This document shows, in pieces, positions 1 to 6,159 of a stretch of 7,723 bases of DNA; position 1 is the first letter of the stretch, and every line of letters begins with the position of its first letter. The notes under the pieces were generated by a model. It worked only from the letters and a program-made list of their open reading frames with translations, was not told the origin of the DNA and made no database searches. Source of the DNA: Hydrogenophaga sp. (GTDB lineage Bacteria; Pseudomonadota; Gammaproteobacteria; Burkholderiales; Burkholderiaceae_C); NCBI GenBank assembly GCA_011390855.1, contig JAABRN010000510.1, positions 1 to 7,723 on the forward strand, written 5' to 3'. The position numbers and the translations under genes were made by a program.

Positions 1-124
1 CCGTGTGATCGGCCCAAGTCAAGGCCAACTCGGACAGTGTCGCCTGTGGGTTGTCTCGGACCACCTGGCGCAGCACGGCGTACTCGCTTGGAGGAATCAC
101 CGGTGGTCGGCCTGTCTTTGCCAT
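1..124 (-). CDS. Partial helix-turn-helix protein, probable IS630-like transposase N-terminus
   Basis: Reading the minus strand from an ATG at 124 gives 41 uninterrupted codons that leave the window at its left edge. The protein begins MAKTGRPPVIPPSEYAVLRQ and continues with a charged helical stretch ending in TWADHT, which looks like the first helices of a helix-turn-helix DNA-binding domain. A good ribosome binding site (AGGAGCGAGG, 9 to 2 bases or so before ATG) supports this start. The short Lys/Thr/Gly/Arg/Pro opening followed by a predicted HTH resembles the N-terminus of IS630-family transposases and related small HTH proteins in Burkholderiales. That family call is from memory and only the N-terminus is visible. 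Terminal inverted repeats cannot be assessed with one end missing. It lies in tandem downstream of the Crp/Fnr regulator, with a 141-base spacer. Confidence 0.5.
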   Translation of the reverse strand, partial: MAKTGRPPVIPPSEYAVLRQVVRDNPQATLSELALTWADHT

Positions 125-212
125 TACCTCGCTCCTGCTTTATCAATATGGCAGGATCATAGTTTATTTCTTCTACACCCTCTTGGCGAAGCAAAAGACA
201 AGTGAGGCGGCC

Positions 213-230
213 GCCGGGCCGAGACCCGGC
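213..230 (-). terminator. GC-rich hairpin after the regulator, weak terminator candidate
   Basis: GCCGGG (213-218) and CCCGGC (225-230) form a perfect 6-bp stem with a 6-base loop, 36 bases beyond the stop codon of the minus-strand regulator. An overlapping palindrome GGCGGCCGCC lies at 206-215. Read on the minus strand, the stem is followed by GC-rich sequence and only later by a short CTTTTG at about 194-199, so it is not a canonical intrinsic terminator. It could be a weak terminator or simply a GC-rich palindrome. Apart from this and the ribosome binding site of the partial gene, the 125-265 spacer shows nothing I can name. Confidence 0.3.
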
Positions 231-265
231 CAAACCCACTCCCCGGAGAAATTACAAGGGAATCG

Positions 266-985
266 TCAAAGCTCCCCGCCCCGCAAAGCCTGCAAATCAA
301 GCACCCTCAACCCCCCATATTCCACCCTGATCCATCCCTTGTCAGACAACGTGGACAAAGCCTCATTCACCCGCTGGCGCGACAGGCCCACCAGGTAGGC
401 GAGTTCCTGCTGGGTGATGCGCAGAATACCGCCCACGTTGGGCGAAAGCAGTGGGTGAAACAGCGCCGCCAGGTTGCGCGCGACACGCAGGTCGGGGCTG
501 GAGATGCGGTCGATTTCGCGGGCCGCGATGAACTGGCCCAGCCGCTCGTTGAGCTGGTGCATGACGAAACGGTTGAAGCCCAGCGAGTGGTCAAGCAGCC
601 AGTCGAAAGTGTCCACCGGCAGGCCGGCCACGCGGCTCTTGCGCAGGGCCTGGATGTTGTAGCGGTACTGCTCGTGTTTGAGCACGGTTCCCTCGCCAAA
701 CCAGCCGCCCGGGGCCACGCCGGTGAAGGTGATGACCGGGCCCATGGAGTCGTCGTTGCTCATTTTGAGCAGGCCATCCACCAGACCAAACCAGTAGGTC
801 ACGGGCCGGCCGATGCGGCAGATGTAATCACCGGCCTGGGCCTCGGTGACCACCAGCGCATCGATGGCGCGTTCGCGTTCGCGTTCGCTCAGCCTGACCA
901 GCCAAGGAATCTCGGCCAACTCGGTTTCGGTGGGGGTGCGGGCGCGTTCGCGCAGCACGCGCAAAGAGGGAGAAGCGGCTTGCAT
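266..985 (-). CDS. Crp/Fnr-family transcriptional regulator
   Basis: The 239-residue protein has the length and two-domain layout of the CRP/FNR family. An N-terminal helical arm (about 1-45) is followed by a cyclic-nucleotide-binding-type beta-roll (about 46-120, with GDYICRIG at 52-59 and GGWFGEGTV at 93-101). A long dimer-interface helix covers about 127-160, and a C-terminal winged helix-turn-helix covers about 188-232. The recognition region ITQQELAYLVGLSRQRVNEA (190-209) matches the CRP-type pattern. Only one cysteine is seen (C56), so the FNR 4Fe-4S cluster is absent. The effector could be cAMP, another small molecule, or none. The ATG at 985 has an AGGGA 8 bases upstream. The gene is divergent from the acyl-CoA synthetase/ABC operon, so control of that operon and of itself is a natural inference, not shown. 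Which CRP/FNR subfamily it belongs to is not resolved. Confidence 0.9.
   Translation of the reverse strand: MQAASPSLRVLRERARTPTETELAEIPWLVRLSERERERAIDALVVTEAQAGDYICRIGRPVTYWFGLVDGLLKMSNDDSMGPVITFTGVAPGGWFGEGTVLKHEQYRYNIQALRKSRVAGLPVDTFDWLLDHSLGFNRFVMHQLNERLGQFIAAREIDRISSPDLRVARNLAALFHPLLSPNVGGILRITQQELAYLVGLSRQRVNEALSTLSDKGWIRVEYGGLRVLDLQALRGGEL
871..888. repeat. Three tandem GTTCGC hexamers inside the regulator gene
   Basis: GTTCGC occurs three times head-to-tail. On the coding (minus) strand it encodes alternating Glu-Arg (residues about 34-39) in the N-terminal arm of the Crp/Fnr regulator. Slippage would change length by two residues without shifting frame. This may be only a charged helix with biased codons. 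Confidence 0.6.
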
Positions 986-1028
986 GGGGTTGATCCCTAC
1001 GGGAAAGTCCTAGGCAGAAATACCCTGA

Positions 1029-1058
1029 ATTGTCGTCGTACGGACAACACAACGTCAA
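1029..1058 (-). promoter_or_regulatory. Candidate sigma70 promoter of the Crp/Fnr regulator
   Basis: On the minus strand TTGACG (1058-1053, five of six matches to the -35 consensus) is followed after 18 bases by GACAAT (1034-1029, four of six matches to the -10 consensus). Transcription would start near 1022, giving a leader of about 37 bases before the regulator's ATG at 985. The -10 box is imperfect and was found by eye in a spacer of moderate length, so chance matches are possible. No convincing promoter for the plus-strand operon was found in the same spacer. Confidence 0.35.
1030..1047. promoter_or_regulatory. TTGTC-N8-GACAA palindrome, candidate operator
   Basis: TTGTC (1030-1034) and GACAA (1043-1047) form an exact inverted repeat of 18 bases between the divergent regulator and acyl-CoA synthetase genes. 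It overlaps the candidate -10 box and spacer of the regulator promoter. The geometry differs from classical FNR (TTGAT-N4-ATCAA) and CRP (TGTGA-N6-TCACA) sites but has the same kind of dyad symmetry. Binding by the adjacent regulator is an inference from position only. Confidence 0.4.
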
Positions 1059-1110
1059 ACACAAGCCTACCATTCGCACCAGAACGACCCATCGTTGGAC
1101 GGGCTCAGGC

Positions 1111-1135
1111 CAGGCAGAACCAGGCCGGCTGCCTG
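1111..1135 (+). other. Hairpin in the leader of the acyl-CoA synthetase
   Basis: CAGGCAG (1111-1117) pairs perfectly with CTGCCTG (1129-1135) across an 11-base loop. It ends 9 bases before the AGGAGA ribosome binding site (1145-1150) of the synthetase. It is not followed by a T-run, so it is not a terminator. It could stabilise the 5' end of the operon mRNA or be part of an operator; no function is shown. Confidence 0.35.
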
Positions 1136-1155
1136 CCCGGACACAGGAGACAAGC

Positions 1156-3102
1156 ATGCAAACGACTTTCCCCCGGCTTTTGCTGGATCACGCGCAGCAG
1201 CGCCCCGATGCGCCCGCCATGCGCGAGAAGGAATACGGCATCTGGCAGACCACCACCTGGGCAGCCATGGCCAAGTTGGTGGAGGCGATCGCCTGTGGCC
1301 TGCACCAGGCCGGCCTGCAGCGTGGTGAACACATGGTGGTGATCGGTGCCAATCGCCCGCACTTGTACGCGACCATGCTGGCGGCGCAGTCCATTGGAGC
1401 CATTCCGGTGCCCCTGTATCAGGACGCGGTGGGCGCCGAGTGCGTGTTTCCGATCAACAACGCCGATGTGCGCTTCGCAGTGGTGGAAGACCAGGAGCAG
1501 GTCGACAAGATGCTCGAGATCCGCGAACGCTGCCCGCAGCTCGCGCACATCTATTTCGACGACCCGCGCGGCTTGCGCAACTACGACCAGCCTGGCCTGG
1601 GTTCGCTGGAAGAACTCATGGCGGCAGGTCAGGCATTTGCCAGGTTGCACCCCCAGGTGTTCCGTGAACAGGTGGACATGGCCAGCCCTGACGACGTGGC
1701 AGCCATGTTCTTCACCTCGGGCACCACGGGCAACCCCAAGGGTGTGGTGCACACCCACAACACGCTGATCGACAGGGGCTCGGTGGGGGCCCGCTTCGAC
1801 AAGCTCACACCTCAGGACGAGGTGCTGGCCTACCTGCCGCCGGCCTGGATCGGGCAGAACATCTTTTCTTACGCGCAGTGGCTGGTGGCTGGCTACGTGG
1901 TGAACTGCCCCGAGTCGAGCGCCACCGTCACCATCGATCTGAAGGAGGTGGGACCCACCTACTACTTTGCACCACCGCGCGTGTTCGAAGGCCTGCTCAC
2001 CACGGTGATGATCCGCATGGAAGATGCCGGCTTCATCAAGCGCAAGATGTTCCACTACTTCATGCAAGTGGCACGCCGCGTGGGTCCGGACAGGCTCGAT
2101 GGCAAGCCGGTGGGCCTGATGGACCGAATCCAGTACGCAGTGGGTAACGCCCTGGTCTATGGCCCGCTGCGCAACAGCCTGGGCTTCAGCCGCGTGCGTG
2201 TGGCCTACACCGCCGGCGAAGCCATCGGCCCCGACCTTTTCAGCTTCTACCGTTCCATCGGGATCAACCTCAAGCAGCTCTACGGCTCCACCGAAACCGC
2301 GGTGTTCGTTTGCCTGCAACCCGACCATGAAGCACGCGCCGATACGGTGGGTGTGCCCTGCGAAGGCGTGGAGATCAAGCTGTCCGACACCGGGGAGATC
2401 CTGGTGAAGTCACCTGGCCTGCTCAAGGGCTATTACAAAAACCCTGAGGCCACAGCCGAAGTGCTCACGGCCGATGGCTGGTACCACACCAGCGACGCCG
2501 GCTTCATCGACGCCTCGGGCCACCTGAAGATCATCGACCGCGTGAAAGACGTGGGCCGCATCAAGGGCGGTGTGTTTGATGGCGCCATGTTCGCGCCCAA
2601 GTACGTGGAGAACAAGCTCAAATTCTTCTCGCACATCAAGGAAGCCGTGGCCTACGGCGACCAGCGCGAAAAAGTCTGCGTGATGGTCAACATCGATTTT
2701 GATGCCGTGGGCAACTGGGCCGAGCGCCGCAACCTGCCCTACGCCGGCTACACCGATCTGGCACAAAAGCCCGAGGTATACGAGCTGATTCGCGAGTGCG
2801 TGGAAAAGGTCAACGCCGACCTCAGCCGCGACGAACTGCTGGCAGGCAGCCAGATCAGTCGCTTTCTGGTGCTGCACAAAGAGCTGGATGCAGATGACGG
2901 CGAGCTGACCCGAACCAACAAGGTTCGCCGAGGTTTCATTGCCGACAAGTACGGCGTGCTGGTGAACGCTTTGTATGGCGACCAGAAAGAGCAGTACATC
3001 GAGACCCAGGTGAAGTTTGAAGATGGCCGCACCGGATCGGTCAGTGCCACGCTCAAAGTGGACAACGCCAAGACATTCACCCCTGTGAAGGCTGCAGCAT
3101 GA
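1156..3102 (+). CDS. AMP-forming acyl-CoA synthetase (long-chain-type AMP-binding protein)
   Basis: This 648-residue enzyme of the ANL superfamily activates a carboxylic acid with ATP to an acyl-adenylate and transfers it to coenzyme A in the cytoplasm. The ATP-binding signature FTSGTTGNPKG is at about 186-196, YGSTE at 376-380, GWYHTSD at 441-447 (TSD in place of the more common TGD), and the hinge region IDRVKDVGRIKGG at about 460-472. The C-terminal LTRTNKVRR (584-592) carries the likely catalytic lysine K589. Length and motif order fit the FAA1-like long-chain group (COG1022), but the segment after the hinge (VFDGAMFAPKYVENKLKF) differs from the usual pattern. The ATG at 1156 is chosen over upstream in-frame ATGs because AGGAGA precedes it by 5 bases and the protein begins with the normal family N-terminus. 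It heads an operon for a HAAT-type ABC importer, so it probably activates the imported acid. Chain length and substrate are unknown. Confidence 0.93.
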   Translation: MQTTFPRLLLDHAQQRPDAPAMREKEYGIWQTTTWAAMAKLVEAIACGLHQAGLQRGEHMVVIGANRPHLYATMLAAQSIGAIPVPLYQDAVGAECVFPINNADVRFAVVEDQEQVDKMLEIRERCPQLAHIYFDDPRGLRNYDQPGLGSLEELMAAGQAFARLHPQVFREQVDMASPDDVAAMFFTSGTTGNPKGVVHTHNTLIDRGSVGARFDKLTPQDEVLAYLPPAWIGQNIFSYAQWLVAGYVVNCPESSATVTIDLKEVGPTYYFAPPRVFEGLLTTVMIRMEDAGFIKRKMFHYFMQVARRVGPDRLDGKPVGLMDRIQYAVGNALVYGPLRNSLGFSRVRVAYTAGEAIGPDLFSFYRSIGINLKQLYGSTETAVFVCLQPDHEARADTVGVPCEGVEIKLSDTGEILVKSPGLLKGYYKNPEATAEVLTADGWYHTSDAGFIDASGHLKIIDRVKDVGRIKGGVFDGAMFAPKYVENKLKFFSHIKEAVAYGDQREKVCVMVNIDFDAVGNWAERRNLPYAGYTDLAQKPEVYELIRECVEKVNADLSRDELLAGSQISRFLVLHKELDADDGELTRTNKVRRGFIADKYGVLVNALYGDQKEQYIETQVKFEDGRTGSVSATLKVDNAKTFTPVKAAA

Positions 3103-3185
3103 GCAACGCAGGACCGCTCCAAGTTGCGAAGGCCCCCTTGGGGGGCAGCGCAGTACATGAAATGACCAGCGTGGGGGCTCGATGA
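3099..3185 (+). CDS. 28-codon ORF overlapping both neighbours, doubtful gene
   Basis: An ATG at 3099 overlaps the TGA of the acyl-CoA synthetase (ATGA), and the reading frame ends in a TGA at 3183-3185 that overlaps the ATG of livG (ATGA). The peptide starts MSNAGPLQVAKAPLGGSAVH and is not recognised as a domain. The whole ORF is made of the repeat-like element described separately. The two four-base overlaps would allow ribosomes to pass from the synthetase to livG by translational coupling. That would also help explain how livG, which has only a G-run as a ribosome binding site, is translated. It may equally be a chance ORF. Confidence 0.2.
   Translation: MSNAGPLQVAKAPLGGSAVHEMTSVGAR
3131..3178 (+). 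repeat. Repeat-like palindromic element before livG
   Basis: GCCCCC (3132-3137) can pair with GGGGGC at 3141-3146 (3-base loop) or with a second GGGGGC at 3173-3178. The second copy lies 3 bases before the livG ATG and is the only Shine-Dalgarno-like purine run there. The segment GCCCCCTTGGGGGGC followed at a distance by GTGGGGGC resembles a short intergenic repeat that I recall as common in Comamonadaceae genomes. The element occurs once in this window, so dispersion cannot be shown here. Confidence 0.45.
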
Positions 3186-3964
3186 GCAAAAAAATAGGCG
3201 ACGTCATTCTCGACGTCCACAACATCAGCCTGCGCTTCGGTGGCGTCAAGGCGCTGACCGACATCAGCTTCAATGTGCGCGAACACGAAGTGCGAGCCAT
3301 CATTGGCCCCAACGGCGCGGGCAAGAGCTCGATGCTCAACTGCATCAATGGCGTGTACCAGCCCCAGGAAGGCTCGATCAACTTTCGCGGCAAGACGTTC
3401 AAGCACATGAACAGCCGGCAGGTGGCCGAAATGGGCATTGCGCGCACCTTTCAGAACCTGGCGCTGTTCAAGGGCATGAGCGTGATCGACAACATCATGA
3501 CCGGCCGCAACCTGCGCATCAAGAGCAACCTGTTCCTGCAGGCGCTGCGCATCGGCCCGGCGCAACGTGAAGAAGAGCAACACCGCGAATACGTCGAACA
3601 GATCATCGACTTCCTGGAGATCCAGGCGCACCGCAAGACACCAGTGGGCCAGTTGCCCTACGGCCTGCAAAAGCGCGTGGACCTGGGCCGGGCCCTGGCA
3701 ATGGAGCCGCAGGTGCTGCTGCTCGACGAGCCCATGGCTGGCATGAACATGGAAGAGAAGCAGGACATGAGCCGCTTCATCCTCGACGTGAACGACGAGT
3801 TCGGCACCACCATCGTGCTGATCGAGCACGACATGGGCGTGGTGATGGACATCTCCGACCGCGTGGTGGTGCTCGACTACGGCAAAAAGATCGGCGACGG
3901 CACACCTGAAGAAGTGCGCAGCAACGAAGAGGTCATCAGCGCGTACCTCGGTACAAGCCACTGA
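3182..3964 (+). CDS. livG: HAAT-family ABC transporter ATP-binding protein (LivG type)
   Basis: The 260-residue nucleotide-binding subunit powers import by the LivH/LivM permease pair at the inner membrane. Visible motifs are Walker A GPNGAGKS (42-49), Q-loop glutamine Q91 in ARTFQN, signature region LPYGLQKR (158-165), Walker B VLLLDEP (178-184) and the switch histidine H216 in IEHDM. The signature is PYGLQ rather than the LSGGQ of most ABC ATPases; LivG proteins usually carry an SYG-type variant, so this is a family trait with a local change. The C-terminus (GDGTPEEVRSNEEVISAYLG) matches the LivG tail. It follows the synthetase after 79 bases and livH starts 16 bases after its stop. Its ribosome binding site is poor: a run of five G at 3173-3177. 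It should pair with a second ATPase, probably the gene starting at 7710. Confidence 0.93.
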   Translation: MSKKIGDVILDVHNISLRFGGVKALTDISFNVREHEVRAIIGPNGAGKSSMLNCINGVYQPQEGSINFRGKTFKHMNSRQVAEMGIARTFQNLALFKGMSVIDNIMTGRNLRIKSNLFLQALRIGPAQREEEQHREYVEQIIDFLEIQAHRKTPVGQLPYGLQKRVDLGRALAMEPQVLLLDEPMAGMNMEEKQDMSRFILDVNDEFGTTIVLIEHDMGVVMDISDRVVVLDYGKKIGDGTPEEVRSNEEVISAYLGTSH

Positions 3965-3980
3965 ACACGGAGACAACAAG

Positions 3981-4910
3981 ATGGCATTCTTTCTGGAAGC
4001 ACTGCTGGGCGGCCTCATGGCCGGCATGCTGTATTCACTGGTCGCGCTGGGCTTTGTGCTGATCTACAAAGCGTCGGGCGTCTTCAACTTCGCGCAGGGC
4101 GCCATGGTGCTGTTTGCGGCGCTGGCCATGGCGCGCTTCTCTGGCTGGATTCCCGGCTGGCTGGGCATCGAAGACAAATTCCTGGGCAACCTGATCGCCT
4201 TCATCATGGCGGGCGCGCTGATGTTCGTGCTGGCCTGGCTGATCGAACGCCTGGTGCTGCGCCACCTGGTCAACCAGGAAGGTGTGACGCTGCTGATGGC
4301 CACGTTGGGCATCACCTACTTCCTGGATGGCCTGGGCCAGACCATCTTCGGCTCCGACATCTACCAGATCGACGTGGGCATGCCCAAGGATCCGATCTTC
4401 CTGTTCGAAGGCGTCTTTGAAGGCGGTGTGCTCGTCAACATGGAAGACGTGTACGCCGCCTGCGTGGCTGCGCTGCTGGTGATGGTGCTTTCGCTGTTCT
4501 TCCAGAAGACTGGCACGGGCCGGGCGCTGCGCGCCGTGGCCGACGACCACCAGGCCGCGCAGTCCATCGGCATCCCGCTCAACCGCATCTGGGTGATCGT
4601 GTGGTTCGTGGCCGGCATCACCGCGCTGGTGGCTGGCGTGATCTGGGGTTCCAAACTGGGTGTGCAGTTTTCGCTGACCACGGTGGCGCTGCGCGCACTG
4701 CCGGTGATCATCCTGGGCGGCCTCACTTCGGTGCCCGGCGCCATCATCGGCGGCCTGATCATCGGTGTGGGTGAAAAGCTCTCCGAGGTGTACCTGGGCC
4801 CGTACGTGGGTGGGGGCATCGAAATCTGGTTCGCTTATGTGCTTGCGCTCGTGTTCCTGCTGTTCCGGCCGCAAGGGCTGTTCGGCGAGAAGATCATCGA
4901 TCGCGTCTGA
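3981..4910 (+). CDS. livH: HAAT-family ABC transporter permease (LivH type)
   Basis: A 309-residue, very hydrophobic inner-membrane protein of normal LivH length. About eight hydrophobic segments are visible, roughly at 8-30, 38-52, 68-92, 103-122, 157-175, 203-223, 236-263 and 282-296. Conserved LivH features are VFNFAQGAMV (34-43), near the N-terminus, the cytoplasmic loop GTGRALRAVADDHQAAQSIGI (178-198) that contacts the ATPase, and the glycine-rich LGGLTSVPGAIIGG (245-258). Together with LivM it forms the translocation path for the ligand delivered by the binding protein. GGAG (3969-3972) precedes the ATG by 8 bases. It lies 16 bases after livG and 33 bases before livM, consistent with one operon. 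Substrate specificity cannot be inferred from the permease alone. Confidence 0.93.
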   Translation: MAFFLEALLGGLMAGMLYSLVALGFVLIYKASGVFNFAQGAMVLFAALAMARFSGWIPGWLGIEDKFLGNLIAFIMAGALMFVLAWLIERLVLRHLVNQEGVTLLMATLGITYFLDGLGQTIFGSDIYQIDVGMPKDPIFLFEGVFEGGVLVNMEDVYAACVAALLVMVLSLFFQKTGTGRALRAVADDHQAAQSIGIPLNRIWVIVWFVAGITALVAGVIWGSKLGVQFSLTTVALRALPVIILGGLTSVPGAIIGGLIIGVGEKLSEVYLGPYVGGGIEIWFAYVLALVFLLFRPQGLFGEKIIDRV

Positions 4911-4943
4911 CCCCACAACTAAAACAAAGAAAGGGCCCGCACC

Positions 4944-6020
4944 ATGTTCTACAGAGAAAACGGTCAGTTCAAGACCTCCTACCGCGCCGACCAGCAGATC
5001 TTCCCGATCGCGCAGGACCGGTGGCTCATCCTGGCATTGATCGCGTTCGCGTTCATCGGCGTTCCGCTGCTGGTCGACGAATACATGTTTCGCGCCATCC
5101 TGATTCCGTTTCTGATCCTGGCGCTGGCCGCGCTGGGTGTGAACATCCTGGTGGGCTACTGCGGACAGATCTCGCTCGGGTCGGGTGCCTTCATGGCGGT
5201 GGGCGCCTACATGGCCTACAACACTTACGTGCGCATTGATGGCATGCCGCTGATCGTTGCGCTGCTTGCGGGGGGGTTCTTTGCCACGCTGGTGGGCATG
5301 TTTTTCGGTATTCCCAGCCTCAGGGTGAAAGGCCTGTACCTGGCCGTGGCCACGCTGGCCGCGCAGTTCTTCTGCGACTGGGCGTTTCTGCGCATTGGCT
5401 GGTTCACGAACAACACGGCTTCGGGCTCGGTCTCGGTGTCCAACCTCAGCGTATTCGGCTGGACCATCAACACCCCGGTGGAGAAATACCTTTTCTGCCT
5501 GAGCTTTCTGGTGGTGTTCGCCCTGCTGGCCAAGAACCTGGTGCGCTCAGCCATTGGCCGGGAATGGATGGCGATTCGGGACATGGACGTCGCCGCTGCC
5601 GTGATCGGCATCCGCCCCATGTACGCCAAGCTCAGTGCCTTCGCCGTGAGTTCCTTCATCATCGGCGTGGCCGGTGGCCTTTGGGGTTTTGTCCACCTGG
5701 GCTCATGGGAACCCGCCGCCTTCTCCATCGACCGCTCGTTCCAGTTGTTGTTCATGGTGATCATCGGTGGCATGGGCTCCATCATGGGCAGCTTCTTTGG
5801 CGCCGCTTTCATTGTCGTGCTGCCCATTTTCCTGAACCAGTTCCTGCCCTGGCTGGGTGGCCTGGTGGGCCTGACGATTTCCACTGCAGCGATCTCGCAC
5901 ACCGAATTCATGGTCTTCGGCGCGCTGATCGTCTGGTTCCTCATTGTCGAGCCCCACGGCCTTGCCAAGCTGTGGAGCATCGCCAAGCAGAAGTTGCGGC
6001 TGTGGCCCTTTCCGCACTAA
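4944..6020 (+). CDS. livM: HAAT-family ABC transporter permease (LivM type)
   Basis: A 358-residue inner-membrane permease. A hydrophilic N-terminal tail of about 26 residues (MFYRENGQFKTSYRADQQ onward) precedes the first membrane segment at about 27-44. Further hydrophobic segments are seen near 51-72, 79-93, 102-122, 130-148, 182-197, 229-250, 266-297 and 321-336. Family marks are GYCGQISLGSGAFMAVGAY (71-89), SLRVKGLYLAVATLA (125-139), the ATPase-coupling loop GREWMAIRDMDVAAAVIGI (205-223) and VIIGGMGSIMGSFFGA (272-287). The tail ends in basic residues. The start ATG at 4944 is preceded by only a weak AAGG (4931-4934), and starting later would cut into the N-terminal tail that I recall as usual in Burkholderiales homologues. 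It partners with LivH. The gene is followed by a structured 139-base spacer, unlike the short gaps before it. Confidence 0.92.
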   Translation: MFYRENGQFKTSYRADQQIFPIAQDRWLILALIAFAFIGVPLLVDEYMFRAILIPFLILALAALGVNILVGYCGQISLGSGAFMAVGAYMAYNTYVRIDGMPLIVALLAGGFFATLVGMFFGIPSLRVKGLYLAVATLAAQFFCDWAFLRIGWFTNNTASGSVSVSNLSVFGWTINTPVEKYLFCLSFLVVFALLAKNLVRSAIGREWMAIRDMDVAAAVIGIRPMYAKLSAFAVSSFIIGVAGGLWGFVHLGSWEPAAFSIDRSFQLLFMVIIGGMGSIMGSFFGAAFIVVLPIFLNQFLPWLGGLVGLTISTAAISHTEFMVFGALIVWFLIVEPHGLAKLWSIAKQKLRLWPFPH

Positions 6021-6021
6021 T

Positions 6022-6090
6022 TTCAATGAACTCGCTTTGCCTGCGCATGGGGGTCAATCCTGATCGGGTCATTCCCGATGCGCCATTGAA
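6022..6090 (+). other. Nested inverted repeats between livM and the binding-protein gene
   Basis: Starting two bases after the livM stop, TTCAATG (6022-6028) pairs with CATTGAA (6084-6090), GCGCAT (6043-6048) with ATGCGC (6078-6083), and ATCGGG (6063-6068) with CCCGAT (6074-6079, 5-base loop; its last two bases are shared with the middle stem). The three 3' arms are contiguous, so a coaxially stacked, bulged stem is possible. There is no T-run directly after it; the T6 at 6137-6142 lies nearly 50 bases further. It is therefore more likely an mRNA processing, stability or partial attenuation structure than a terminator. The rest of the spacer (6091-6145) is GT-rich and gave no promoter I can defend. 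Confidence 0.5.
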
Positions 6091-6159
6091 GCAGACGCGT
6101 TGAACTGAAGGGCCTTCTCGGGTTTGTGTGTGTTGGTTTTTTCCTAGGAGACAAGTGAA

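Noticed and set aside
455..1342. Plus-strand ORF opposite the Crp/Fnr regulator, running into the synthetase
   Set aside because: The minus-strand product has a clear cNMP/HTH layout; the plus-strand ORF runs out of frame into the synthetase gene and has no domain.
1105..2328. Long minus-strand ORF opposite the acyl-CoA synthetase (407 codons)
   Set aside because: It lies wholly antisense to a gene with clear AMP-binding motifs, is rich in His/Val/Gly/Arg in the way of GC-rich shadow frames, and shows no domain.
3077..4027. Minus-strand ORF opposite livG (316 codons)
   Set aside because: It is antisense to all ABC ATPase motifs and has shadow-like composition with many His/Val/Leu residues.
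6100..6128. Promoter before the binding-protein gene from TTGAAC at 6100-6105
   Set aside because: No acceptable -10 hexamer lies 16-19 bases downstream; the sequence there is TTTGTG.
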